Origin: a virus
Virus record (IMG/VR): IMGVR_UViG_3300029892_000106
Location: 1-23,646 of that record
Length of the DNA: 23,646 nucleotides
Reading direction: 5' to 3' (one strand)
Of this stretch, positions 1 to 5,986 are shown in pieces. A program made the translations under genes and the position numbers. Within the stretch, counting starts at the first letter, position 1. The number at the start of each line of letters is the position of its first letter. The notes under the pieces were generated by a model that made no database searches, was not told where the DNA came from, and was given only the letters and a program-made list of their open reading frames with translations.

Positions 1-32
1 GCGGCTGCCAATCCGCCGCCGCGCCCAGGGTC

Positions 33-374
33 CTAGACTTTTGACCCCCTATACCCCCACCGGGCGTTAATAGCCTGCCTCTTCGATATCTCATCATGGC
101 ATACCTGGCACAGTGCCATGAGATTATTATCATCGTGCGTCCCGCCATGAGACGGACTTACTTTGTGGTGAGTGGTCACTGCTGGTCTCCCGCATATCTC
201 ACAGTAAGGCCGAGTCTTAAGGACGCGCCGCCTAACCCTGCGGTAATCGTTTCCGTATCCCTGAAAGCCCCGCCGTCCTTGCCACGGCTCTCGCCTGTGT
301 ATAGGGCAAGGCTGGAGATTAGGGCATCCTGATTGACTACACGGAGACCTGAGCTTTGTCATCAATTGGACCAT
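33..374 (-). CDS. HNH endonuclease (phage packaging-associated type)
   Basis: 113-residue protein with a C-terminal HNH/beta-beta-alpha-metal nuclease domain. The zinc pair CEICG (about residues 58-62) is followed by the catalytic-type THHKV and, after GGTHDDNNLMALC, by the second pair CQVCH. The N-terminal third has CSQSGCPNLQPCPIH, a possible extra zinc knuckle. Phage HNH proteins of this size usually sit next to the terminase genes and help cut concatemers during packaging; here it is the leftmost gene, and the terminase would lie just off the window. An alternative start is Met6. Family assignment is firm; the packaging role is inferred from family and position. Confidence 0.9.
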   Translation of the reverse strand: MVQLMTKLRSPCSQSGCPNLQPCPIHRREPWQGRRGFQGYGNDYRRVRRRVLKTRPYCEICGRPAVTTHHKVSPSHGGTHDDNNLMALCQVCHDEISKRQAINARWGYRGSKV

Positions 375-416
375 CTCCAGGCGGGTACTCTCTAATCACA
401 CACAATGCACCCTTTC

Positions 417-635
417 TTATACCAGACTCTTCAGCACGCTCTGCAATGCCGTGCGTCTCTCTTTCAGCAGTTTCAACCGTAGTTTGTCAGTTTCAAACAT
501 CGCCTTAGCCTGCTGATACGTCTCGTTTTTCTCCTCCATGCCGGGCATCAATTCAAGGATCGCACCCTCAATAGCCAGTAGCTCTCTTTGTAAGGCGACA
601 GGATCACGCTCGATTCTCTCCTGCTCGGTAAGCAT
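417..635 (-). CDS. Small coiled-coil phage protein
   Basis: 72 residues, almost entirely helical and charged, with heptad-like leucines (LQRELLAIEGAILELM ... LRLKLLKERRTALQSVL). The start is fixed by a GGGGGGAG ribosome-binding site four bases upstream of ATG. It begins inside the frameshifted tail of the HNH gene upstream, the usual sign of translational coupling. No family recognised; a short dimerising helical protein is all that can be said. Confidence 0.6.
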   Translation of the reverse strand: MLTEQERIERDPVALQRELLAIEGAILELMPGMEEKNETYQQAKAMFETDKLRLKLLKERRTALQSVLKSLV

Positions 636-887
636 ATTCTCTCCCCCCGAACCAATCTAGATGGTATTTGATGCAAAATGAAAAACGACCAATACGATGG
701 ATCTCTTCATGATGATAGCGGCATAATGGCCGAACATCTCTTCATTGTCGTTTCCACCAGCCCCACGACTGATCAGGTGGTGCGGTTCCCCCGGCCTCCC
801 GCATATGACGCAGGGTCTACCCCGTAACGAGGCAAGAAACCGCCCGTCCCGCACACGGCGGGGCTTCTCTAGCCTCAAGCCGCACAC
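604..887 (-). pseudogene. HNH endonuclease with a one-base frameshift
   Basis: The first half reads CVICGRP then EPHHLISRGAGGNDNEEM, the typical first half of an HNH nuclease. The frame then turns into an unconvincing tail ending at 657. Shifting frame at about 737 restores the expected second half, VRPLCRYHHEEIHRIGRF, ending at TGA 604-606 inside the next gene, as phage genes often do. One missing base (ATG-TTC where ATG-NTT-CGG is expected) explains this. The start is unclear: GTG 887 after AAAGGA, TTG 878 overlapping the upstream stop, or ATG 935. The change may be real decay or a sequencing error; without it this would be a second active-looking HNH nuclease. Confidence 0.65.
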
Positions 888-1204
888 TCGTCCTTTATGA
901 CCATGGGTCTTGTAAAAGGCTTGGTAGCATGGCACAAATACTCAAACCAAATATCTCCATAAGGCTGGACTCCCACCACGGAAATCCAGTCTATTTCACA
1001 CCCGGGATAACGTGCTTTTATTTTATTTTTGGCGTCATCAATAGACGTGGCGATAACGCGCGCTTGGTGGAATTGCAATATAGTCACCCCTAGTCTAAAA
1101 TCAATTGGTGGAGGTGGAGGGGTTTCCCCCTCGTTCTCCGCATAAGCGGAGCGAATTTCACCCCCAAAGTCAAAGCGAGCAATGACAATCTTTTCTTCGT
1201 GCAT
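875..1204 (-). CDS. Hypothetical phage protein
   Basis: 109 residues. It has a proline run (GETPPPPPIDF, about residues 27-37) between a short N-terminal strand-rich segment and a mixed alpha/beta remainder containing ATSIDDAKNKIKARYPG. No known family recognised and no signal or membrane segment seen. It overlaps the phosphoesterase stop by 35 bases upstream and touches the HNH gene downstream, so it belongs to the late operon. Function unknown. Confidence 0.6.
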   Translation of the reverse strand: MHEEKIVIARFDFGGEIRSAYAENEGETPPPPPIDFRLGVTILQFHQARVIATSIDDAKNKIKARYPGCEIDWISVVGVQPYGDIWFEYLCHATKPFTRPMVIKDECAA

Positions 1205-1964
1205 CCAACCTTATGCGGGGCGCTCCCATTGTCTGCGGGTGGTATCCACGCTTTTCCGCATACCCGCCCCAATCGAGGAAACTGCCGCATGATACGAATA
1301 GTTGCCGCTTAACCTCGACCTTGTTGCGCCTGGGGTCCGGCACGAGAATGTCCTTCGTGAACACAAACCGCTGATGGCTATGTGACACGAGGTAGGCATC
1401 ACAGCCCGCCACTACACCCTGCAAGTCCTCTGCGGCATTGGCCTTGCCGCCCACCCTTCTAGCACCGCTCCAGCCATGAGTAGCATATAACAAGTACACC
1501 AGGGGCTTGCCATTGTGTGAACCAGTGCTCTTTTTCCGCTGGCCCAGCCGTATCTTCACCAGCGCACCTTCGTTACTGTAGGCGTCAGGTATCCCCAACT
1601 GGGCGCAGATGTGTTCACCAAGAGAAAGGCCGCTTTCCTTGTGTGTCCTGGCCTCGTGGTTTCCATCATTCCACGCTAAAATTTTATTTTTTTCTGCCAA
1701 GGGCTTGAATAACTTGACCGCCATCTCAACCTGTTGCCGGGGGTTCAGGGCGGCTTCGTAGGTGTCGCCTATGCTGTTACGTGTGGCGTTGTCACAGACA
1801 TCACCGTTAACGATGCAGAAAGCATTGTCCCTCTCCAGTATCCAGTCACGGTAGCCGGTGAATTTATCGAGGTTGAACCGGGGATCTCCTATGTGGAGGT
1901 CAGACAAGCCGATGATGTAGGCGCAGTCTAGATCAGATGGTAAGTCTCGGCTGATCCACCGCAT
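1170..1964 (-). CDS. Calcineurin-like metallophosphoesterase
   Basis: 264 residues carrying the ordered metal-binding motifs of the superfamily: SDLHIGD near residue 21, NGDVCD near 53, NDGNHEA near 100, ATHGW near 163 and SHSHQ near 196. Members hydrolyse phosphomonoesters or diesters, some of them nucleic acid, with two metal ions; the substrate here is unknown. The start chosen is the ATG at 1964, preceded by AAGGGGG at proper spacing, not the ATG six codons upstream. It overlaps the DNA methylase by 32 bases. Stand-alone phosphoesterases in phage late regions are known, but their job is generally undefined. Confidence 0.9.
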   Translation of the reverse strand: MRWISRDLPSDLDCAYIIGLSDLHIGDPRFNLDKFTGYRDWILERDNAFCIVNGDVCDNATRNSIGDTYEAALNPRQQVEMAVKLFKPLAEKNKILAWNDGNHEARTHKESGLSLGEHICAQLGIPDAYSNEGALVKIRLGQRKKSTGSHNGKPLVYLLYATHGWSGARRVGGKANAAEDLQGVVAGCDAYLVSHSHQRFVFTKDILVPDPRRNKVEVKRQLFVSCGSFLDWGGYAEKRGYHPQTMGAPRIRLDARRKDCHCSL

Positions 1965-2631
1965 CAGATACCCCCTTATCAAAGCAAAAATACTCCTGTT
2001 GTAATCTTTTAGCAGCTATCTCGCAGTATTTCTCCTCGATCTCAATGCCAATGGCCATGCGGCCCAATTGCTTTGCGGCCACCAGCGTCGTGCCAGAGCC
2101 CATGAAGGGGTCAAGAATTGTTCCATCTGGCGGGCATCGACTCACCAGATCGCACACAACAGACAGTGGCTTGACTGTTGGATGCCCTTCCACGCCCTCA
2201 CATCCCACACGGCGTACGATATAGCAATCATGTTTGTATGGTCTGCGCTCTGTTAGGTTGAGTCCAGAACCCTTTGAGAACCAAAGGATCGCCTCTGATT
2301 TCAGTAACCAGCCTGCTAGTGGATATGTGCAATCGGCGGGTTTGTACATCCACAGAAGACGCTTTAGGGGTTGCTTTAAAGCATTAGCCACATTTACGAC
2401 TTCGCCTGTGGAAGTGAAAACAAACATGCTTCCTGTCTCTACAAGTAGACCCCACGCTTGTTTCAAGGCAGGCCCAACACTTTCAAGATAGTTCTTGCAA
2501 TCAGTCTCAAAACGGTTCATCCCATACGGCGGATCCGTCAACACCATATCCACCGGACCAAGGTGAGGCATAACCTCCCGGCAGTCCCCATGGTAAATGA
2601 CTATTCCGCCCTGCTCATAGTAGGGAGTCAT
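1933..2631 (-). CDS. DNA methyltransferase, beta class (N6-adenine or N4-cytosine)
   Basis: 232 residues. The catalytic motif TDPPYG is at residues 32-37 and the SAM-binding motif DPFMGSGTT follows near residue 178, so motif IV precedes motif I, the beta-class order. HPTVKP, typical of the class, lies between them. DPPY fits amino-methylation of adenine or cytosine. No restriction partner is next to it, so it is an orphan phage methylase; such enzymes usually protect phage DNA from host restriction or mark origins (inference). The target recognition region (about residues 60-145) is short. The ATGA start overlaps the stop of the gene upstream. Confidence 0.92.
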   Translation of the reverse strand: MTPYYEQGGIVIYHGDCREVMPHLGPVDMVLTDPPYGMNRFETDCKNYLESVGPALKQAWGLLVETGSMFVFTSTGEVVNVANALKQPLKRLLWMYKPADCTYPLAGWLLKSEAILWFSKGSGLNLTERRPYKHDCYIVRRVGCEGVEGHPTVKPLSVVCDLVSRCPPDGTILDPFMGSGTTLVAAKQLGRMAIGIEIEEKYCEIAAKRLQQEYFCFDKGVSDAVDQPRLTI

Positions 2632-2831
2632 CCAAGCCCCCCTTTCAGCACCTTAAACCCCAGCCTCCGAATGACCGCCCTGTCGTGTGTCACCTGGTAA
2701 AGACAGTCCAGCAGGATGTCGGCAATGTCGTCCTTCTCGCCCTCGGCAACATAGAAGGCATACCCTGCTTCGTCCGCCTCGATCACGAGGAGGGGGTCAT
2801 CAAATATCGTGTGGCCGTTTTCTATGTACAT
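2628..2831 (-). CDS. Small hypothetical phage protein
   Basis: 67 residues, acidic first half (DDPLLVIEADEAGYAFYVAEGEKDD) and a more basic end. No family recognised. It ends in an ATGA overlap with the methylase gene, so the two are probably co-translated. Its ribosome-binding site GGGGGTG lies within a hairpin at 2838-2852 directly before the start. Confidence 0.6.
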   Translation of the reverse strand: MYIENGHTIFDDPLLVIEADEAGYAFYVAEGEKDDIADILLDCLYQVTHDRAVIRRLGFKVLKGGLG

Positions 2832-2837
2832 GAAAAC

Positions 2838-2852
2838 ACCCCCGTTGGGGGT
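2838..2852 (-). promoter_or_regulatory. Hairpin with T-tract covering the ribosome-binding site
   Basis: Read on the minus strand: ACCCCC, loop AAC, GGGGGT, then GTTTTC and the ATG of the 67-residue gene. The 6-bp G:C stem includes the only Shine-Dalgarno candidate. It may limit translation of that gene or act as a partial terminator between the Zn-ribbon gene and the methylase pair. Confidence 0.4.
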
Positions 2853-2883
2853 TGGTTTGTGGTAATCTATTTACATTCCGGGA

Positions 2884-3147
2884 CTAGCCAACTTTGCTCA
2901 CACCCTTATTGCGCCACACCCCACCACGTTTTTCAACTCTAGAGGTTCTCTTGGTATCCATCAATTTCAGCCAACGCCACTCTTCCGTTGGATATTGGGA
3001 TTCTGTATACCAAATACCCTTCCTTAGAAATCCCCCACATTCGGGACACTCAAGATAGTCTTGCATAAGGAGGCTGGATGGACCGTTTTTTCGCTGGAGT
3101 CTCACCACTTGCGGTATGCCTGCGTTCAAGCAGTCGGGGCAAAGCAA
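2884..3147 (-). CDS. Small zinc-ribbon protein, first gene of the late operon
   Basis: About 87 residues with two CxxC knuckles, LCPDC at the N-terminus and ECPECGG near residue 34, the spacing of a zinc ribbon. The C-terminal third is basic (KRTSRVEKRGG), consistent with nucleic-acid contact. An ATG at 3153 touches the GGGGGG ribosome-binding site with no spacing; TTG at 3147 has six bases of spacing and is preferred. It is the first gene behind the strong promoter at 3215-3243. Function unknown. Confidence 0.55.
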   Translation of the reverse strand: MLCPDCLNAGIPQVVRLQRKNGPSSLLMQDYLECPECGGFLRKGIWYTESQYPTEEWRWLKLMDTKRTSRVEKRGGVWRNKGVSKVG

Positions 3148-3168
3148 GCACATCCCCCCAATAAAGTA

Positions 3169-3189
3169 CCGCCTCAGGTTTTGAGGCGG
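3169..3189 (-). terminator. Hairpin in the late leader (terminator/attenuator-like)
   Basis: Perfect 8-bp stem TGAGGCGG/CCGCCTCA with a five-base loop. On the minus strand it is followed by TACTTTATT. It sits between the late promoter and the first late gene, so it is either a weak intrinsic terminator or an attenuator. The T-tract is broken, so strength is uncertain. Confidence 0.5.
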
Positions 3190-3214
3190 CTTCCATTAAA
3201 GTTCTCTTTTCCCC

Positions 3215-3243
3215 ATCATATTAAGCATAGCACATAATGTCAA
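3215..3243 (-). promoter_or_regulatory. Putative late promoter (TTGACA-N17-TATGAT)
   Basis: On the minus strand, TTGACA (3238-3243), exactly 17 bases, then TATGAT (3215-3220). This near-consensus sigma-A promoter points into the late genes. It lies in the gap between the ArpU-like regulator gene and the Zn-ribbon gene. Confidence 0.8.
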
Positions 3244-3244
3244 G

Positions 3245-3277
3245 TTTTGGTTCACTTTTGGTTCACTTTTGGTTCAC
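3245..3277 (-). repeat. Three perfect 11-bp tandem repeats upstream of the late promoter
   Basis: GTGAACCAAAA on the minus strand occurs three times head to tail (3245-3255, 3256-3266, 3267-3277), ending one base from the -35 box. The 11-bp period is about one helical turn, so the copies face the same side of the DNA, as activator-binding repeats do. They overlap the last codons and stop of the ArpU-like gene. Confidence 0.8.
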
Positions 3278-3736
3278 CCAGCCTAATCTGATGGCGATCT
3301 TTGCAATAATGATACGTTTCAACCGCCAACAGTTAGCTTTGGGCATGCCCAAGGTGCTAGCTACAGCATGATCAGACAACTCCTGGTCATACTTCAACCG
3401 CACCAGTTCCCTCTCAAGCGGCGAGAGGGCCTTCAGCCCCCTCTCGACCCGCGCCTTGTCGTTCTTCTTTCTCTCCAGGAGTTTCGCCACCCTCACTGCC
3501 GTCGGCCCCTCTGCCCGTATCAGTGCCCACCGTTCCGTCGGTGACGTATTATGGGGAGTCCTGCCTTCCCAGTCTCCCACAACGGCGATTGACGCACCAG
3601 GCGATGGCATGAGTTCATCCAGCTCGGCCTCAAGAGACGCTATGGCATCTGCCAGAGTCTTGTAGTTATAAAGCAAAGCCTCGACCCTGCGGTACACTTC
3701 GGGCCTTATGTCCGGCCCCCGGGCTGGTTCGGGCAT
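3263..3736 (-). CDS. ArpU/RinA-like late transcription regulator
   Basis: 157 residues. The C-terminal ~50 residues form a sigma-70 region-4-like helix-turn-helix: LSPLERELVRLKYDQ, then LSDHAVASTLGMPKANCWRL. The middle is helical and charged. Size, layout and place at the end of the early genes match ArpU/RinA-type activators of phage late transcription. The start is the ATG at 3736, behind a perfect AAGGAGGTGG site; an ATG eight codons upstream lacks one. The gene ends in the tandem repeats beside the late promoter, which suggests it acts there (inference). Confidence 0.75.
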   Translation of the reverse strand: MPEPARGPDIRPEVYRRVEALLYNYKTLADAIASLEAELDELMPSPGASIAVVGDWEGRTPHNTSPTERWALIRAEGPTAVRVAKLLERKKNDKARVERGLKALSPLERELVRLKYDQELSDHAVASTLGMPKANCWRLKRIIIAKIAIRLGWVNQK

Positions 3737-3927
3737 AGACCCACCTCCTTTTTGACCCATCCTTTGTCAACGAACCACTTACACCCTCTTGCCCACAATG
3801 CCGCCTTAGCATCATCATAAAACCTGCACACTGGCCCACATACGCACCTATCACACTCATGTAATCCATGGCAGCCTGCATTTATGTCCCATACTATCTC
3901 ATCAGGTCCGCGACCCAGAGCACTCAT
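3706..3927 (-). CDS. Small cysteine-rich protein
   Basis: 73 residues with six cysteines and two histidines clustered near residues 19-35 (CHGLHECDRCVCGPVC) plus Cys49 and Cys65, suggesting a metal site. AAGGAGGAG precedes the ATG. It overlaps the regulator gene by 31 bases. No family recognised. Confidence 0.6.
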   Translation of the reverse strand: MSALGRGPDEIVWDINAGCHGLHECDRCVCGPVCRFYDDAKAALWARGCKWFVDKGWVKKEVGLCPNQPGGRT

Positions 3928-3988
3928 CCTCTATCTCCTCCTTCCAGTTCTTCCCCGTCAGGGCGTTGTATGCGGCCAAGGCTGGCAT
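3902..3988 (-). CDS. Possible 28-residue small protein
   Basis: ATG 3988 to TGA 3902 encodes a short peptide starting MPALAAYNALTGKNWKEEIEDE, with plausible composition. It fills an otherwise empty gap and overlaps the next gene start. No good ribosome-binding site is visible, so support is weak. Confidence 0.3.
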   Translation of the reverse strand: MPALAAYNALTGKNWKEEIEDECSGSRT

Positions 3989-3998
3989 TCGAAAATGG

Positions 3999-4319
3999 TC
4001 ACTCTGCGGGATCCCCCTCGCATTCGTGCTGGCATTCCATACACATGTACAATCGCCGCTCGTCAGCAGCCTTCGTTACATCCACCATCTTCCCGCCGCA
4101 CCTGATACATGTGTTGATTTTATGCGTTCGACGATCCGAAATCGCCTGCAGTCTCATCTCATAATCTGCTTCCCTGGCCAAGATGCCGAAGAGATTTTTC
4201 CGCTCCGCCGCGATCCTCCTAACGGTGTAATCCAGATCCAATTTTTCCGCAGCCCGCATGAACTCTATGAGCTCTTCCATGTCCTCAGGAAAATAGATAT
4301 TTTCTGTCACTGTTTTCAC
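3999..4319 (-). CDS. Hypothetical protein with C-terminal zinc ribbon
   Basis: About 106 residues. The N-terminal two-thirds is helical (EDMEELIEFMRAAEKLD and an arginine/glutamate-rich stretch). The end holds two knuckles, CIRCGG and CMECQ, about 20 residues apart, a zinc ribbon. The start is taken at GTG 4319, a GTGA overlap with the upstream stop; GTG 4310 is equally possible and better spaced from GAGGGA. Family not recognised; DNA or RNA contact is only a guess from the ribbon. Confidence 0.6.
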   Translation of the reverse strand: MKTVTENIYFPEDMEELIEFMRAAEKLDLDYTVRRIAAERKNLFGILAREADYEMRLQAISDRRTHKINTCIRCGGKMVDVTKAADERRLYMCMECQHECEGDPAE

Positions 4320-4612
4320 TCCCTCGGCATAAGCTTTTTGAATTCCTCCAGGGGAACAGTCACCAACCATTCACCCCTATCCTGCCGGTGCGCGACTCCC
4401 ATGGCACCCTGCTGCCGAGCTTCCTCCAGCCATTTCTGCAACGTGATAATACCACGCTTAATCCGCTTAACTGAGAGATATCTCCCATTCGGTGAGACCA
4501 GATCCGGTAGCACTCCCGCACCCGAACTCGGCACTCGCTTCCACCCAAGGAGGGCGGCCAGCTCTCTTTCACCACGGTCCCCTTTTTGACGGGGGGATTT
4601 GCCGCCGGTCAT
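4316..4612 (-). CDS. Holliday-junction-resolvase-like (PD-(D/E)XK) protein
   Basis: 98 residues with the outline of small Hjc/RecU-type resolvases: KGDRGERELAALL (residues 10-22), then RVPSSGAGVLPDLV with the candidate catalytic Asp37, the strand YLSVKR, and a tail GVAHRQDRGEWLVTV like phage members. The expected E-x-K of the active site reads S-V-K (residues 47-49), so the glutamate is missing. It is either a variant using another residue or inactive. ATGA overlap with its upstream neighbour. Confidence 0.65.
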   Translation of the reverse strand: MTGGKSPRQKGDRGERELAALLGWKRVPSSGAGVLPDLVSPNGRYLSVKRIKRGIITLQKWLEEARQQGAMGVAHRQDRGEWLVTVPLEEFKKLMPRE

Positions 4613-4902
4613 GACTCACTACGCGCCCTCTTGAGCGCCGCCCGCAGCTTCCGTTTGGCCGCTTGACGTATGCCAGCGCAATACGGGTCCATATCGCCCG
4701 GTTTTAGATCGTCCAGGCCATCCGTCAGCGCAAACAGTGCCGCATTACACGCCTCCATCAAGTCCTCCGCCGCCGCTATTAGATATCCCCTCTCCGCAAT
4801 CTCCTCCGCCGACCTGCCGAACGGTTCCGCGCACCGCACTTCACAGCCGCCATTATCTACGGTGATGACGCGGTTTATGTCGGGGCGGTAGGTCCAGGTC
4901 AT
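4609..4902 (-). CDS. Hypothetical phage protein
   Basis: 97 residues starting MTWTYRPDINRVI at the ATG 4902, behind GGAGGAGAG; an upstream ATG has no ribosome site and poor composition. The centre (EIAERGYLIAAAEDLMEACNAALFAL) is the helical segment seen in many small phage proteins of unknown function, and the C-terminus is basic (KRKLRAALKRAR). ATGA overlap with the resolvase-like gene. Confidence 0.6.
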   Translation of the reverse strand: MTWTYRPDINRVITVDNGGCEVRCAEPFGRSAEEIAERGYLIAAAEDLMEACNAALFALTDGLDDLKPGDMDPYCAGIRQAAKRKLRAALKRARSES

Positions 4903-4951
4903 ATGACTCTCTCCTCCCACACGACATAGAATATGGCTACGCCCAACAGCG

Positions 4952-5032
4952 TCAAACGCCAACGCCGTCCCTCCACCTCTCACAGCCCTCACACCCGCGC
5001 CGTGGAGCTCCTTGAAAATCGCCCGCGCTCAT
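4952..5032 (-). CDS. Possible 26-residue protein with CEGCERW motif
   Basis: ATG 5032 to TGA 4952 encodes MSAGDFQGAPRRGCEGCERW plus six residues. The end matches ACEGCERWKEG at the C-terminus of the gene at 9069-9326, and the DNA is similar too. It is either a tiny real gene or a leftover of that family. Confidence 0.35.
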   Translation of the reverse strand: MSAGDFQGAPRRGCEGCERWRDGVGV

Positions 5033-5056
5033 TCGTCAGTGCGCTCTCCGCCGTTC

Positions 5057-5455
5057 TCACTCCTCCCACCTCCCGGCGGCCTTGAGGATGGCTTTGGCGA
5101 GGGCTTCATCAATGTTGCCGTTGGCACAAAAGCAAGCCCTGTGGTTGTCTCGCCACATAGAAACCTCAACAAAATAGGTTCCATCATCACGCTCTATTGT
5201 GAGGAGCCAGTCCTGCTCGTCGATGATCCCAATCAGCTCCTCCAGCGTAGGCTCCCAGGTGCCGTCACCGACGGCGGGAAGGGTGAGAACGGCAGTAGTG
5301 TCTTGTTGAGTATCACACTTGCGGCAGTAAAACCCGATAAAACGACGACCCTCACGTCCATCCATACAAACGGATTCCGTTTTTGGCTCCCAATCATGTC
5401 TGCATTCGCCCGCCAGCTCAGCGAGGGCGTCAATCTGTTCACGAGTCAGGTTCAT
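5057..5455 (-). CDS. Hypothetical phage protein with metal-binding knuckle
   Basis: 132 residues. Cys18 and His20 (ECRHDWEPK) pair with FYCRKC near residue 45, a likely zinc site of the 'C-x-H-x-W ... Y-x-C-x-x-C' kind common in small phage proteins. The rest is alpha/beta and acidic. ATG 5455 has GGAGGAGGAGG about 12 bases upstream. It was once directly downstream of the small reading frame now broken by the IS element. Function unknown. Confidence 0.6.
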   Translation of the reverse strand: MNLTREQIDALAELAGECRHDWEPKTESVCMDGREGRRFIGFYCRKCDTQQDTTAVLTLPAVGDGTWEPTLEELIGIIDEQDWLLTIERDDGTYFVEVSMWRDNHRACFCANGNIDEALAKAILKAAGRWEE

Positions 5456-5526
5456 CCTTGGTTTCCTCCTCCTCCTTCATAACTTCTTTCCACCCGAAAG
5501 CACCATCAGCTTCTCTTTGCCAGTGC
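5439..5526 (-). pseudogene. 3' part of a small gene broken by the IS element
   Basis: Removing the IS and one target copy joins 7354-7342 to 5518 and yields a 30-codon frame (GTG 7354 to TGA 5439) beginning VWHWQREADGAFGWKEVM, with an AAGG site upstream and an overlap with the next start. Only this 3' part remains on the left of the element. Whether the 30-residue protein was real is uncertain. Confidence 0.35.
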
Positions 5527-5986
5527 GATCAAGTCCAGATTCTTGGTGTAAATTCTCCTGGTAGACGGAAAAGCGCAAGCTTGCGGACATTAGTCCTGAA
5601 CTGGTTCACCTCGCTTGAGATGCAGCGGTTTCCCCTGACCGGAAATCCGGGTTTGGGCCGCCCTGCGGTCGCTAGGCCCTGCCGCACTGCGTAAACATGT
5701 TGATTATCCCTGCTCGGGCGTTCAGCATGAGCCGCCCAGTGTCGCAAGGCCAGGCCCTCAAGAGGGGCGCCCTTTTTCATACCGGGAGCCCCTTGGGCCA
5801 GCATCCTGTCCACGGCAGTCCCGTGCACTGTGATATGGGGAGACTGCTTTCGAAAGCCGTGGCTATTGCTGAGAGTGGCTAATCCAGCGCACGAAGGGCA
5901 TTCCCAGCGCCCCTCGTTTAGGGCTTCTTGACACCTGGTGTCAAGTCTTCAAGTTTTGCCAAACCGGCGGGTCTGTTACTTTCCCG
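5527..5986 (-). other. Extra 3' segment of the IS element, no clear gene
   Basis: About 460 bp between the transposase stop and the left end, longer than usual for the family. It holds an open frame without a convincing start or ribosome site. From about 5934 down to 5529 it reads CQEALNEGRWECPSCAGL, then a low-information stretch ending LFRLPGEFTPRIWT. The CxxC pair hints at a zinc ribbon but matches nothing I recognise. A perfect palindrome GACACCTGGTGTC lies at 5930-5942. It could be a structured RNA or a passenger relic. Confidence 0.4.

Noticed and set aside
3245-3277. CRISPR-like or replication iteron array
   Set aside because: The repeats have no spacers and abut a promoter far from the replication genes; activator sites are more likely.
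3966-4589. Plus-strand 207-codon open frame
   Set aside because: It is antisense to well-supported overlapping minus-strand genes, has no ribosome site and an unnatural composition.
5529-5940. TnpB (IS605 OrfB) remnant next to the transposase
   Set aside because: CPSC is present but the RDxNAA motif and the rest of the zinc ribbon are not, and the segment lies within the IS256 ends.
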